64,000 nucleotides of DNA from Oxalobacter vibrioformis (GTDB lineage Bacteria; Pseudomonadota; Gammaproteobacteria; Burkholderiales; Burkholderiaceae_D), in contig NZ_CP098242.1 in NCBI RefSeq assembly GCF_027118995.1, forward strand, positions 434,001 through 498,000, in the 5' to 3' direction. Below are positions 7,252-15,233 of the stretch, piece after piece (positions within the stretch are counted from its first letter, which is position 1; the number at the start of each line of letters is the position of its first letter). A program made the translations under genes and the position numbers. The notes under the pieces were generated by a model that saw nothing but the letters and a program-made list of their open reading frames with translations, did no database searches and was not told the DNA's origin.

Positions 7252-8061
7252 ATGAAACGCTATCTGATCGCATTGATATTTCCTGCTTTTCTGATCGGTT
7301 GCGCAAGCTCTGACGAAGGTCGAACAACAATGCCAGCCATATCGGACAATGCCACCCTGACCAGCCATTCGTGGATGTTGCAGGATGCAAGAAATGCCCA
7401 GGGAATGCTGATAACTCCGCTTTTTGTGCAGGCCAGCAAGCCTGTACAGGTAGACTTTAACAATGGCCGATTCAACATCAGCAACACCTGCAACAATATG
7501 GGAGGAACCTATTCCCTTTATGAAAACCAGATGACTTTCGGCGCCATGCATTCCACTCAAAAAATGTGTGTTGACAGCAGGATTACCGCACTGGATTATG
7601 AAGTCAGCAAACGCTTGCGTGGTGCCAATACTTACAGCATTACACCAGCTGAACAACCCATCCTGACCATCACCACATCCGATGGTGACATCCTGAAATT
7701 GACCGGTGTACAAACCCCTGCTACACGTTATGGTTCAGAAGGCGAAATCATCTTCCTTGAAGTTGCGCCACAAACCACGCCATGTTCCCATCCGCAGATC
7801 CCGAACAAACAGTGTCTGCAGATTCGCCAGGTTTATTACGACAGTTATGGCCTGAAAACGGGGACACCGGGGCAATGGCAGACCTTTTATCAGGATATTG
7901 AAGGTTACAGCTTCCAGCCGGGCATTCGCAATCTCCTGCGGGTCAAACGATACAAGATAACCAACCCGCCGGCTGATTCCGCTGATTCCGCTTATGTTCT
8001 TGACATGGTGGTCGAATCACAGGTCATCAAGCCAAGAAAACAGGTAAAACTTCCCCGATAG
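7252..8061 (+). CDS. META/DUF4377-domain lipoprotein
   Basis: A 269-residue outer-membrane or periplasmic lipoprotein with lipobox LIGC at about residues 14-17. An N-terminal META domain (about 35-140: SHSWMLQDARN, FNNGRFNISNTCNNMGGTYSL, MCVD) resembles HslJ. A C-terminal DUF4377 domain (about 160-240) shows CLQIRQVYYD and W..FYQDIEGY. META proteins such as HslJ are linked to novobiocin or stress tolerance; this fusion has no established role. Tandem ATGs lie at 7249 and 7252; I chose the second because AGGAG is then six bases away. MITE copy A sits directly upstream and forms part of the leader. Confidence 0.85.
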   Translation: MKRYLIALIFPAFLIGCASSDEGRTTMPAISDNATLTSHSWMLQDARNAQGMLITPLFVQASKPVQVDFNNGRFNISNTCNNMGGTYSLYENQMTFGAMHSTQKMCVDSRITALDYEVSKRLRGANTYSITPAEQPILTITTSDGDILKLTGVQTPATRYGSEGEIIFLEVAPQTTPCSHPQIPNKQCLQIRQVYYDSYGLKTGTPGQWQTFYQDIEGYSFQPGIRNLLRVKRYKITNPPADSADSAYVLDMVVESQVIKPRKQVKLPR

Positions 8062-8081
8062 ACAGTATTTCGGCACGAATA

Positions 8082-8108
8082 AAAACCCCCGCAACAAGCG
8101 GGGGTTTT
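8082..8108 (+). terminator. intrinsic terminator after the META lipoprotein gene
   Basis: A perfect 11-bp stem (AAAACCCCCGC / GCGGGGGTTTT) with loop AACAA. The T-run is cut short by MITE copy B, which starts in it. Confidence 0.85.
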
Positions 8109-8287
8109 AGGATCAGGACTCATTAATTTTCCGTTTGCGAAAAGCCGTTTTGACTCAAGGGCCCAGAAAGAGCGGGAAATGGGGAAAGAGGCGTAGTAGA
8201 CCACCATCAAGCTCCTATTTCTTGGTGCAACACCGCCATTTGGGGCACAATGGCTTTGCAGCAGGCAATTTAATGAGGCCTGACCCT
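8109..8287. repeat. MITE-like inverted-repeat element, copy B (179 bp)
   Basis: Left end AGGATCAGGACTCATTAATT and right end AATTTAATGAGGCCTGACCC; TA is found at both outer edges. It shares GCGAAAAGCCGTTTTG and GGCTTTGCAGCAGG with copy A, but has about 80 bp of extra sequence in the middle. It sits between two converging genes. Confidence 0.85.
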
Positions 8288-8307
8288 ACTATGGCTCCCG
8301 CTTCAAA

Positions 8308-8583
8308 TCAATGTTTGTGCTGCTCAAAAAAATTGATAATCTCCTCTTCACCAACGAGGCAGTTATCTCCCTCACACAGTAAAGGAACACCGACAAATTC
8401 ATCTGGAATGCCAGCCGAATTGGCTTTTCTTTTCAGCTCTTCGAGATTCTCCCGATTATGAAAGACTTCTTTTTTCTGAAGACTGACATTGTCTCCCAGC
8501 CCATTGCCTGACAGATAATCCTCCACAATCTGGCAATGCGGACATCCCTGACCATAATAAAGCATACCCATCTCCTGAGACAT
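8308..8583 (-). CDS. glutaredoxin-like thiol protein (CPHC)
   Basis: A 91-residue thioredoxin-fold protein. The redox motif CPHC is at about residues 14-17 (LYYGQGCPHCQIVEDYL), a cis-Pro is in GVPLL (about 66-70), and the C-terminus ends in a helix (GEEEIINFFEQHK). It is the size of a class I glutaredoxin, but CPHC is more like DsbA/thioredoxin-related sites, so the partner (glutathione or a protein) is uncertain. It should act in the cytoplasm. GGAGGAAAT directly precedes the ATG, a strong ribosome site. It converges on MITE copy B. Confidence 0.8.
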   Translation of the reverse strand: MSQEMGMLYYGQGCPHCQIVEDYLSGNGLGDNVSLQKKEVFHNRENLEELKRKANSAGIPDEFVGVPLLCEGDNCLVGEEEIINFFEQHKH

Positions 8584-8852
8584 ATTTCCTCCCTTTCCTG
8601 AAAAAGCGGGAACCGATAGTGTCGTTTTTCATACGGAAACAGCATGAAGCAAAGCGTTGGGCTACTGCTTATGGCATATCAATATTTTTCGCAATTTCAG
8701 GCGCCATACCCCATACAGAAGCTGGCTGTCCCTCTTGTCATCAATGAAATGCCACAGCGATCAAATCAACATCCCTCTTTCATAAATCCTGATAATCATG
8801 AGGGTACAATAGAAAAACGCTCTTTTTTCTGAATGCTTTTAACAGGTGACTT

Positions 8853-9881
8853 ATGAACAAGACCATGAAAGCCGCTGTCGTACATGAATTCGGTAAGCCT
8901 CTACGCATAGAAGAAGTGCCTGTCCCCGTACCAGGGGAAGGCCAGATACTGGTCAAGGTAGAAGCCTGCGGCGTCTGTCACACGGATCTGCATGCCGTCG
9001 ATGGTGACTGGCCGGTCAAACCTGCCCCTCCCTTCATTCCGGGGCATGAAGGCGTGGGCTATGTTGTCGGCGTTGGCCCATATGTCAAACACATCAAGGA
9101 AGGTGACCGGGTCGGTATTCCCTGGCTTTATTCCGCATGCGGGCATTGTGACTATTGCCTGGATTCGTGGGAAACCCTGTGCCTGCAACAGAAAAATACC
9201 GGTTATTCGGTCAATGGCAGCTTTGCCGAATATGTCGTTGCTGACGCCAATTATGTCGGCCTGTTACCCAAAAATCTCGGCTTTGTGGAAATCGCACCGG
9301 TTCTGTGTGCCGGCGTAACCGTATACAAAGGACTGAAAATGACCGATACCCGCCCTGGCAACTGGGTGGTTATTTCCGGCATCGGCGGACTTGGCCACAT
9401 GGCCGTGCAATATGCCCGGGCAATGGGATTAAATGTTGCCGCTGTTGATATTGATGATTCAAAACTGGACCTGGCAAAGCGCCTGGGAGCCAGCGTCACC
9501 GTCAATGCCGCCACAACAGATCCGGCAGCCTTTCTTCAAAAAGAAATCGGCGGGGCGCATGGCGCCCTTGTCACTGCGGTTTCTCCCAAGGCTTTTGAGC
9601 AGGCCCTGGGCATGGTTCGGCGAAAAGGCACCGTTTCCTTAACCGGCCTTCCACCAGGAGAATTCCCTTTGCCGATCTTTGACATGGTGCTGGGTGGCGT
9701 CACTGTACGCGGTTCCATTGTCGGTACCCGCCTGGATTTGCGTGAATCTCTCCAGTTTGCGGAAGAAGGGAAAGTACATGCGACGGTTTCAACGGAAAAA
9801 CTGGAAAATATTAATGAAGTTTTCACTCGCATGAAAAATAATGAAATCGAGGGACGTATCGTACTGGACTTCAGTAAATAA
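8853..9881 (+). CDS. adhP: zinc-dependent alcohol dehydrogenase, AdhP type
   Basis: A 342-residue medium-chain dehydrogenase that interconverts primary alcohols and aldehydes with NAD. The catalytic zinc ligands are in CGVCHTD (about residues 37-43) and GHEG, the structural zinc ligands in [15 protein letters not shown] (about 93-107), and the cofactor fold has [13 protein letters not shown] (about 175-187) followed by the NAD-type acidic residue VDIDDSK. Length and motifs match AdhP of enterobacteria and AdhA of other bacteria. AGGTGA precedes the start. It stands alone between a glutaredoxin-like gene and a small membrane protein gene. Confidence 0.92.
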   Translation: MNKTMKAAVVHEFGKPLRIEEVPVPVPGEGQILVKVEACGVCHTDLHAVDGDWPVKPAPPFIPGHEGVGYVVGVGPYVKHIKEGDRVGIPWLYSACGHCDYCLDSWETLCLQQKNTGYSVNGSFAEYVVADANYVGLLPKNLGFVEIAPVLCAGVTVYKGLKMTDTRPGNWVVISGIGGLGHMAVQYARAMGLNVAAVDIDDSKLDLAKRLGASVTVNAATTDPAAFLQKEIGGAHGALVTAVSPKAFEQALGMVRRKGTVSLTGLPPGEFPLPIFDMVLGGVTVRGSIVGTRLDLRESLQFAEEGKVHATVSTEKLENINEVFTRMKNNEIEGRIVLDFSK

Positions 9882-9982
9882 GCCTTTTCTTCAGGTTGGC
9901 ACCTGAACTGAAAAACCGTTAGCCTCAAGAAAAATGGAATAAAATCATCGGGATAAATTCCTGATATAATCAAAGCATAAGC

Positions 9983-10004
9983 TGCTGTTCATAAAATAAC
10001 AGCA
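9983..10004 (+). other. stem-loop in the leader of the NPIV-repeat gene
   Basis: TGCTGTT and AACAGCA pair around an 8-base loop. It lies downstream of a possible -10 TATAAT (9965-9970, no good -35) and 66 bp before the ATG. There is no T-run, so it is not a terminator. Confidence 0.4.
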
Positions 10005-10070
10005 CAATGTGGTGTGGGCAAAGCCTGCATAAGCGAGATAACCTTATTTGTATTTCGAAAGGAGATGGCT

Positions 10071-10331
10071 ATGTCTGCGACCAACCCTATCGTTAATGCC
10101 AATCCGATTGTGAACGCCAATCCTATCGTGAGTGACAACCCGATACAATCCCCTCTGATTGAGGGCGGTGATGTTTATGATCCCAACCGGGATTTTTCCT
10201 GTGGTTGTTCGGCTACCATACCGGAAGGTTCCCGTATGTTTTTCATGAAATTCTGCCTGATTGTCATGGTCGTTGGTACCGGCGTCATGTACGGTTTGTA
10301 CAAACTTTCTGAAGCCATGGGCTGGATGTAA
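10071..10331 (+). CDS. small single-pass membrane protein with NPIV repeats
   Basis: An 86-residue protein of no family I recognise. Residues 5-24 hold four near-repeats (NPIVNA, NPIVNA, NPIVSD, NPIQSP). A CGC motif and a short soluble part follow, then one membrane helix (about residues 57-80: FFMKFCLIVMVVGTGVMYGLYKL). The start at 10071 has AAAGGAG six bases upstream; an ATG at 10065 would touch the ribosome site. The gene has its own leader and a strong terminator, so it looks monocistronic. The repeats are also seen in DNA (AATCCGATTGTGAACGCC and variants), suggesting short tandem duplication. Confidence 0.75.
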   Translation: MSATNPIVNANPIVNANPIVSDNPIQSPLIEGGDVYDPNRDFSCGCSATIPEGSRMFFMKFCLIVMVVGTGVMYGLYKLSEAMGWM

Positions 10332-10336
10332 CTCCA

Positions 10337-10366
10337 AACAGCCGGTCAATACACCGGCTGTTTTTC
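10337..10366 (+). terminator. intrinsic terminator of the NPIV-repeat gene
   Basis: A perfect 10-bp stem (AACAGCCGGT / ACCGGCTGTT) with a 6-base loop, then TTTCTTTT. Confidence 0.9.
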
Positions 10367-10445
10367 TTTTCCCTCTTCCTCTTTTCTTTACGCCCTAATA
10401 CGTTTTTCCGCTTTTCTGCATTGCAGATGGCACTTTTTTTCTTTC

Positions 10446-10488
10446 TTCCCGCTCTAAATGTGCGTATTACGCATATTTAGAGCGGGAA
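10446..10488. promoter_or_regulatory. 43-bp near-perfect palindrome with operator core O1
   Basis: An inverted repeat centred at 10467. The arms TTCCCGCTCTAAAT and ATTTAGAGCGGGAA flank the core TGCGTATTACGCA (10461-10473), with only one mismatched pair (10460/10474). It has no loop and no T-run, so it is a protein-binding site and not a terminator. It lies about 50-95 bp before the repressor gene start; the same core recurs before the next gene. Confidence 0.75.
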
Positions 10489-10504
10489 AATGCTTTTCAC
10501 GCTT

Positions 10505-10517
10505 TGCGCGATACGCA
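10505..10517. promoter_or_regulatory. operator-like site O1b (TGCG-N5-CGCA)
   Basis: TGCGCGATACGCA, 44 bp centre to centre from O1 and 22 bp before the repressor ATG. Confidence 0.55.
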
Positions 10518-10538
10518 TTTTATTACCAGAATGGCTGT

Positions 10539-11186
10539 ATGGGTATAGGAAGAAAAATCAGGGAAATCAGGAAATCCAGAAAACTCAACATATCCGATGT
10601 TGAGCTCAGGGCTGGCATATCCGAAGGTAATCTGTCCCGTATCGAAACCGGGAAACAGTGGCCCAGAGAAGAAACATTAATCGCTATTGCCAACGCGCTG
10701 GATTGCAGTATTGTCGATTTTTTCAGCAACACTGCAACAGGTGCCGCCTCAGGACAGCAAATCCCGCTTGTTACCTATGCCCAGACGGAAACGCTGCAAA
10801 ACATAAACAAGCTGCACACCATACGCCAGGAATTAAGCGCCTATGCGTCATCCGATCCGTCACGCTGGATACCCGCAGCAGCAGATATGCCGGAAAATGC
10901 TTTTGCACTGGAAATTGGCGATAGTTCCATGCTGCCTGATTTTCATGAGAATGATCATGTCATTATTGACCCCAGCCAGGAACCCAAACCGGGCGATTTT
11001 ATTCTCGCAAAAGTCAACCACGAAACCCTGTTCAGAAAATACCGGCCTCGTGGAAGCAGTGCGTCAGGGGATATGGTTTTTCAACTGATGCCCTTGAATG
11101 AAGATTACCCTTCCCTGCGTTCTGATATCACCTCTATCACGATCATAGGTACCATGCTGGAACATCGCCGCTACCGGAAAACCTGA
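10539..11186 (+). CDS. Cro/CI-type repressor with S24 (LexA-like) C-terminal domain
   Basis: A 215-residue regulator. The N-terminal XRE helix-turn-helix is about residues 3-62 (GRKIREIRKSRKLNISDVELRAGISEGNLSRIETGK split over two helices). The C-terminal S24 domain is about 110-210, with the Ser site GDSSMLPDFHENDHVIID and LFRKYRPRG where the Lys lies. These proteins repress phage, plasmid or stress genes and may be inactivated by RecA-stimulated self-cleavage. I see no certain Ala-Gly cleavage site, though AASGQQ near residue 70 is possible. Four TGCG-N5-CGCA palindromes lie before this gene and the next, pointing to autoregulation. Confidence 0.88.
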   Translation: MGIGRKIREIRKSRKLNISDVELRAGISEGNLSRIETGKQWPREETLIAIANALDCSIVDFFSNTATGAASGQQIPLVTYAQTETLQNINKLHTIRQELSAYASSDPSRWIPAAADMPENAFALEIGDSSMLPDFHENDHVIIDPSQEPKPGDFILAKVNHETLFRKYRPRGSSASGDMVFQLMPLNEDYPSLRSDITSITIIGTMLEHRRYRKT

Positions 11187-11247
11187 TCCGCTTACACCTG
11201 CTTTAAAGATGCCTTGCTGACGTCCCTGCCGTGCATCATACCATTCA

Positions 11248-11260
11248 TGCGCATTGCGCA
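11248..11260. promoter_or_regulatory. operator-like site O2 (TGCG-N5-CGCA)
   Basis: TGCGCATTGCGCA, inside a 15-bp palindrome at 11247-11261. A possible -35 (TTGCGC, 11254-11259) overlaps it. O3 lies 36 bp downstream centre to centre. Confidence 0.6.
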
Positions 11261-11283
11261 TATTCCCTTTTTATCCTGTATGA

Positions 11284-11296
11284 TGCGTATTACGCA
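11284..11296. promoter_or_regulatory. operator-like site O3, identical core to O1
   Basis: TGCGTATTACGCA inside a 15-bp palindrome at 11283-11297. It overlaps a possible -10 TATGAT (11279-11284) and the start point, an arrangement suited to repression of the small gene at 11331. Confidence 0.65.
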
Positions 11297-11330
11297 TTAT
11301 TTTTGTTTCTCTTTTGAGAAAGTTTTGCCC

Positions 11331-11552
11331 ATGCAGCTCTACCACCTGAGAATCCTGGCGCATTTCAATAACGCTCGCAACGAACTCATGGCAGCGGAAA
11401 AAATACTGGCTGCCATGCCGAAACATCCGGATGATAATAACCATCATTTTGAATTACAGCTGTCCAGGGATGTGTTTATTGAAATCAGACGCATCGAATA
11501 TCTGATACGTAAGGAAATCAGACGCCGGGAATACAATAAACAAAGAAAATGA
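11331..11552 (+). CDS. small charged protein under repressor-type operators
   Basis: A 73-residue protein I do not recognise. It is helical and charged, with an N-terminal LRILAHFNNARNELMAAEKIL segment and a basic tail (EIRRIEYLIRKEIRRREYNKQRK) that could bind nucleic acid or form a coiled coil. There is no signal peptide or membrane segment. GAGAAAG lies upstream of the ATG at a loose distance. Two copies of the repressor core palindrome (O2, O3) cover its promoter region, so it is probably controlled by the S24 repressor gene just upstream. It ends at a bidirectional terminator. Confidence 0.6.
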   Translation: MQLYHLRILAHFNNARNELMAAEKILAAMPKHPDDNNHHFELQLSRDVFIEIRRIEYLIRKEIRRREYNKQRK

Positions 11553-11560
11553 ACATGAAA

Positions 11561-11585
11561 AAAGGGAGCATTTTACGCTCCCTTT
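11561..11585. terminator. bidirectional intrinsic terminator
   Basis: AAAGGGAGC and GCTCCCTTT form a 9-bp stem around a 7-base loop, with A/T tracts on both sides. It serves the small gene on the plus strand and the DUF3829 gene on the minus strand. Confidence 0.8.
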
Positions 11586-11602
11586 CAATAAACCACGATG
11601 AA

Positions 11603-12571
11603 TCAACGGCTGAAGCGTGCCGCTCTGTTATAACTGTCAACCGCATCGTTATAGCGCTTTGTCATGCTGTTATAGGCATTGCCTGATTTTTTCTGGCGCA
11701 GATCACGATAGCTGCCAAGCAGGCTGGTCAGATTGCTGTTGACGCTTTCGTATGAACCGACGCTGGTGCCTTTGCCTTTTTCTTCTTCAATCACCTTACG
11801 ATGCGCTTCAAGTGAAGCTTCGAGCTTGGGCAGAATTTCATCTGCCTTGGTATAGCTTTCCGCAGACTTGATGGTTTGCTCCGGATCTTCAAATACGCTC
11901 AGGATATCCTGTGCATAAAGCATGCTCTCTTCAGTATAGTAACGCAGCATGTCACCTTTATCCTTGAAGCCGGCCAGGCGTTTTTCAGATGCTGCACGCT
12001 GATACGCTGTCAACAGATCATCAACCTTGTCCATCGCCGCAATCATGCCGTCATAATTTGCCAGCATTTCCGGAAATGCTGCCTTGCCTTTGGCCAGATC
12101 ATCTTCCTTGTATGCCTTGCTCTTGAAATAAGGCTCCAGTTCCTTTTGCTGTGCAAGCAGTTTTTCCCCTGCTTCCACTACGGGCTTGAGTGCAGCATCA
12201 AGGTCATCCATGCCACCGGAAATAGCCAGGCCCTTTTTGAAGGAATCAATTGCGCCACTGAGGTTGCTCATTGTTGGCAAACTCAGGTTGTCCGATGTTT
12301 TTGCTCTGGCAGAAAACTTCTGCAGGCGCTCATAAGTGCCGGACAATCCCCATGTGCCACGCATCATCCGGTTATAGCCTTCCGAATAGGCATTGAGCTT
12401 TTCTGTCGGCGCCTGATCAGCCTTGACAGCAGGCGCCTCTTTTGCCGGTGCACTGGCGCTTTGCGCTGCCTTGTTGTCGGCGGCAGGCTGTTTGTTATCT
12501 GATTTACCATACCCCGTCACGCCCAGCGCGACTGCCAGCATGGCAGGTATTACAAATGAAGCATATTTCAT
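11603..12571 (-). CDS. DUF3829 (YiiG-like) exported protein, lipobox cysteine lost
   Basis: A 322-residue exported helical protein of the DUF3829 family, function unknown. It is a tandem paralogue of the gene at 12715: both share a low-complexity A/P/K linker, KLNAYSEGYN/KLAVYAGFYN, a middle KELEPYFKSKAYK/KELVPYFKDRIYK and a C-terminal SYRDLRQKKS..YNSM/DYREVRDKRS..FNNM. The signal peptide (residues 1-19) ends in VTGYG where the paralogue has VAGC, so the Cys that would be lipidated is Tyr (TAT, one base from TGT). It may therefore be free in the periplasm. AGGAAAA precedes the ATG ending at 12571. Confidence 0.8.
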   Translation of the reverse strand: MKYASFVIPAMLAVALGVTGYGKSDNKQPAADNKAAQSASAPAKEAPAVKADQAPTEKLNAYSEGYNRMMRGTWGLSGTYERLQKFSARAKTSDNLSLPTMSNLSGAIDSFKKGLAISGGMDDLDAALKPVVEAGEKLLAQQKELEPYFKSKAYKEDDLAKGKAAFPEMLANYDGMIAAMDKVDDLLTAYQRAASEKRLAGFKDKGDMLRYYTEESMLYAQDILSVFEDPEQTIKSAESYTKADEILPKLEASLEAHRKVIEEEKGKGTSVGSYESVNSNLTSLLGSYRDLRQKKSGNAYNSMTKRYNDAVDSYNRAARFSR

Positions 12572-12714
12572 TGTTGTTTTCCTGTGATGAAAAACAGTGA
12601 TATCAATTGGGAATACTTTCAAAGCGTGCTTTCTTTCAAAACATCCTTTCCTAAAAACCATGAAAAGGCGGAATGGCTTCCACCTTTTCAAAAAACGCTT
12701 CTGTACGCTGTCAG

Positions 12715-13695
12715 CTACACTTTCATCTGTGCGCTGTTATAGTCCTGTACCGCTTTGTCATACTTTTTCAGCATGTTATTGAAAGCTGTTTGGGAGCGTT
12801 TATCGCGCACTTCACGATAATCACTGATCATGCTCCCCGTATTGTTTCTAATGGCGTCATAGTACGGGCTGACATTGCCGTCTTTGGATCGTGCCTCGTC
12901 TGCAGCCTTGCGCTGTGCCTGAATCGCGTTATTAAGCTTTACGGCAATGCTGTTCCCTTTTGAAAATGCCTCATTCCGGTTAAACGGCACCCGGGGATCA
13001 TCAAAAAGGGCAAGCAATTCTTCTGAAAGCGTCATGATCTCTTCTGTATGGTAGCGAACCATATCTCCTGATGCCTTGAGCGCTTCCATGCGCTTTTCTG
13101 CAGCAGCCCGCTTGCTTTTCAGGATTTCGGCGCCGAACGCTGAGAGGGCATCCAGAGCTGACTCATAATCTTTTTCCAGATCAGCAAACATCGTTTTAGC
13201 TTTTGCCATGTTATCGGCTTTATAGATTCTGTCCTTGAAATAAGGAACCAGTTCCTTTTCATGGGCAAGCAGCTTGTCCCCGGCGGCAATCAGCTCATCG
13301 GCAGCCTTATCTGTTTCAGTCAGCCCTTCTGCTGCTTCAGCACGATTTTTCCGTAACGACTCCAGCATCTTTTCCAGATTCTCAATCACAGGAAAATCGA
13401 TGGTGTCAGATGATTTTCCTTTCAACACCTTCTTTGTCAGCATCCGGTAACCCTCAGGAAAACCGTCCTCTTCATGGACAAGCGTATTGTAGAAGCCAGC
13501 ATAAACAGCCAGCTTTTTATCAGCAAGCTGTTCCTGGGTAAGCTGGCTTTTTTCAGGTGTCGATGAAGAATTCGCCGTCATCGGCTGGGACTTGTCTGCT
13601 GGCTTTGCAGCTGTATTTTCCGGACGCTTGCATCCGGCAACCAGGCCAATGCAGAGAACAAGAACAACTGACAAAAAAATGGAATAGGGCTTCAT
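12715..13695 (-). CDS. DUF3829 (YiiG-like) lipoprotein
   Basis: A 326-residue lipoprotein with signal peptide and intact lipobox (LVAGC, Cys at about residue 22), then a Ser/Thr/Pro-rich linker and a helical DUF3829 domain from about residue 60 to the end. Family role is unknown; E. coli YiiG is the named relative. It lies upstream of its paralogue (gap 143 bp, same strand), which suggests tandem duplication. GAGAAAG lies upstream of the ATG ending at 13695. Downstream of the MscS-type channel gene, with a 133-bp gap, it may be transcribed separately. Confidence 0.82.
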   Translation of the reverse strand: MKPYSIFLSVVLVLCIGLVAGCKRPENTAAKPADKSQPMTANSSSTPEKSQLTQEQLADKKLAVYAGFYNTLVHEEDGFPEGYRMLTKKVLKGKSSDTIDFPVIENLEKMLESLRKNRAEAAEGLTETDKAADELIAAGDKLLAHEKELVPYFKDRIYKADNMAKAKTMFADLEKDYESALDALSAFGAEILKSKRAAAEKRMEALKASGDMVRYHTEEIMTLSEELLALFDDPRVPFNRNEAFSKGNSIAVKLNNAIQAQRKAADEARSKDGNVSPYYDAIRNNTGSMISDYREVRDKRSQTAFNNMLKKYDKAVQDYNSAQMKV

Positions 13696-13828
13696 TAAAT
13701 TGCTTTCTCTTAAAATAAAAAAGACTGTCCTGAAAAGACCGTCTGTAAAATCAGTATAGCGAGAACAAACTGTTATTCTATATTCAACTCTCGTCCAGCA
13801 AAACCCTCTTGCCCGAAATCTGCCGAAA

Positions 13829-15058
13829 TTACGATACACTGAGCTGGATTTTTTCCAGATCATGTCCGCTTGGCTGCTGGTAGGCTCTCAAACCAAATTC
13901 CGGCATGATGGCGTACAGGTGATCAAATATGTCGGACTGGATTCCTTCGTATTCTGCCCATGCTGTCGTGGTGGTAAAACAGTAAATCTCAAGCGGCAAC
14001 CCCTGTGCTCCCGGATTCAACTGCCGGACAATCAGGGTCATATCCTTGTGTATGTCATCCCGTTTTTTCAGGTATTCAAAGACATACGCCCGAAAGGTGC
14101 CGATATTGGTCAGCCGCCGCGTATTCATCGCCTCGTCATTTTCCTGTCTTACCATTTTGTTCCATTCATCCAGCTCAGTCTCTTTATTGATCAGATACGT
14201 TTGAAGCAGGCTGAATTTCATCAGGTGCGCTTTTTCCGTTTCTGTCAGAAAGTGAATGGTGTTCTGGTCAATAAAGAAGGCTCTTTTGACGCGGCGCCCG
14301 CCGGATTCCTGCATACCACGCCAGTTTTTGAAAGGATCGCTGATAAGACGCCGTGTCGGCAATGTCGTGATGGTCTTGTCCCAGTTCTGCACCTTGACGG
14401 TATGCAGGGCAATATCAATAACGTCACCATCCGCATTTAACTGGGGCATTTCGATCCAGTCGCCCACGCGCACCATGTCATTTGAGGAAAGCTGCACACT
14501 GGCAACAAGCGAAAGCAGCGTATCCTGAAACACCAGCATGAGCACAGCAGCCATGGCCCCAAGACCCGAAAGCAGAATAATGGGCGACTTGTCAATGAGT
14601 GCCGCAATGATGAGAATGGCTGAAACCAGATAAACAACGATTTTCAATACCTGCAGATACCCTTTAATGGGCTTGCTGTCAGCGTCCGGACGGCGGGAAT
14701 ACAGCGTATTGACCACGTCAAGCGCGGCACAAATCGCCATGGCAATCGTCAGGATGATAAATGCCGACGCCACATTCCTGATGATGGCAGTCACGGTTTC
14801 AGGCATAGCCGGGACAAGCGGGATGCCCACAGTAAACACCATGGCCGGAATGATGTTGGCCAGGCGGGAAATCACATTATTACTGACAATCTCATCGTCA
14901 TTGCCAAAGGGCGTCATGCGAAGCGCATGACGGATCAGGCGGAGCAAAAGCCGTTTGACAACAAAATTGGCAAAGCAGGCCACAATAACCAGAATGGTCA
15001 GGGCCGCAATCATGGCGTAAACCGGTGAATCTGAAAAATAAGACTGTAGCAGTTCCAT
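13829..15058 (-). CDS. mechanosensitive ion channel, MscS/YbdG type
   Basis: A 409-residue inner-membrane protein, closest in layout to YbdG (MscM), which opens under osmotic downshock. About five membrane segments occupy residues 10-190. The pore-lining MscS segment (GLGAMAAVLMLVFQDTLLSLVASVQL, split by charged turns) is about 165-195, and the beta domain with VRVGDWIEMP..DGDVIDI and TLPTRRL follows. The C-terminal domain, about 270-400, includes MTLIVRQLNPGAQGLPLEIYCFT, a YbdG-type signature. No clear ribosome site precedes the ATG ending at 15058. Substrate specificity cannot be told from sequence. Confidence 0.88.
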   Translation of the reverse strand: MELLQSYFSDSPVYAMIAALTILVIVACFANFVVKRLLLRLIRHALRMTPFGNDDEIVSNNVISRLANIIPAMVFTVGIPLVPAMPETVTAIIRNVASAFIILTIAMAICAALDVVNTLYSRRPDADSKPIKGYLQVLKIVVYLVSAILIIAALIDKSPIILLSGLGAMAAVLMLVFQDTLLSLVASVQLSSNDMVRVGDWIEMPQLNADGDVIDIALHTVKVQNWDKTITTLPTRRLISDPFKNWRGMQESGGRRVKRAFFIDQNTIHFLTETEKAHLMKFSLLQTYLINKETELDEWNKMVRQENDEAMNTRRLTNIGTFRAYVFEYLKKRDDIHKDMTLIVRQLNPGAQGLPLEIYCFTTTTAWAEYEGIQSDIFDHLYAIMPEFGLRAYQQPSGHDLEKIQLSVS

Positions 15059-15157
15059 CTTTTTTTATATAAGGCACCTGTTCAGCGTAATATCCCCAAT
15101 GAACGGCATGGTTGCACCAAACAGGCAAGTATCGGCAGATAAATATGAAACTGCCGG

Positions 15158-15185
15158 ATGACAATGTCAAAACATGCCGTATTAT
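15158..15185 (+). promoter_or_regulatory. possible promoter of the Imm17-like gene
   Basis: ATGACA (15158-15163), a 16-bp spacer and TATTAT (15180-15185). Transcription would begin near 15192, about 40 bases before the ATG. The -35 overlaps an 11-bp palindrome, TGACAATGTCA. Confidence 0.4.
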
Positions 15186-15233
15186 GCTTACAAAGCGGCG
15201 GCACCGTCAATTTCAGAGGACACAGGACAGAAA

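Noticed and set aside
8644..8832. 62-residue plus-strand frame before adhP
   Set aside because: No ribosome site, odd composition and it fills a promoter region; probably chance.
9890..9912. Hairpin after adhP as a terminator
   Set aside because: TTCAGGT/ACCTGAA pair, but there is no T-run downstream on the plus strand.
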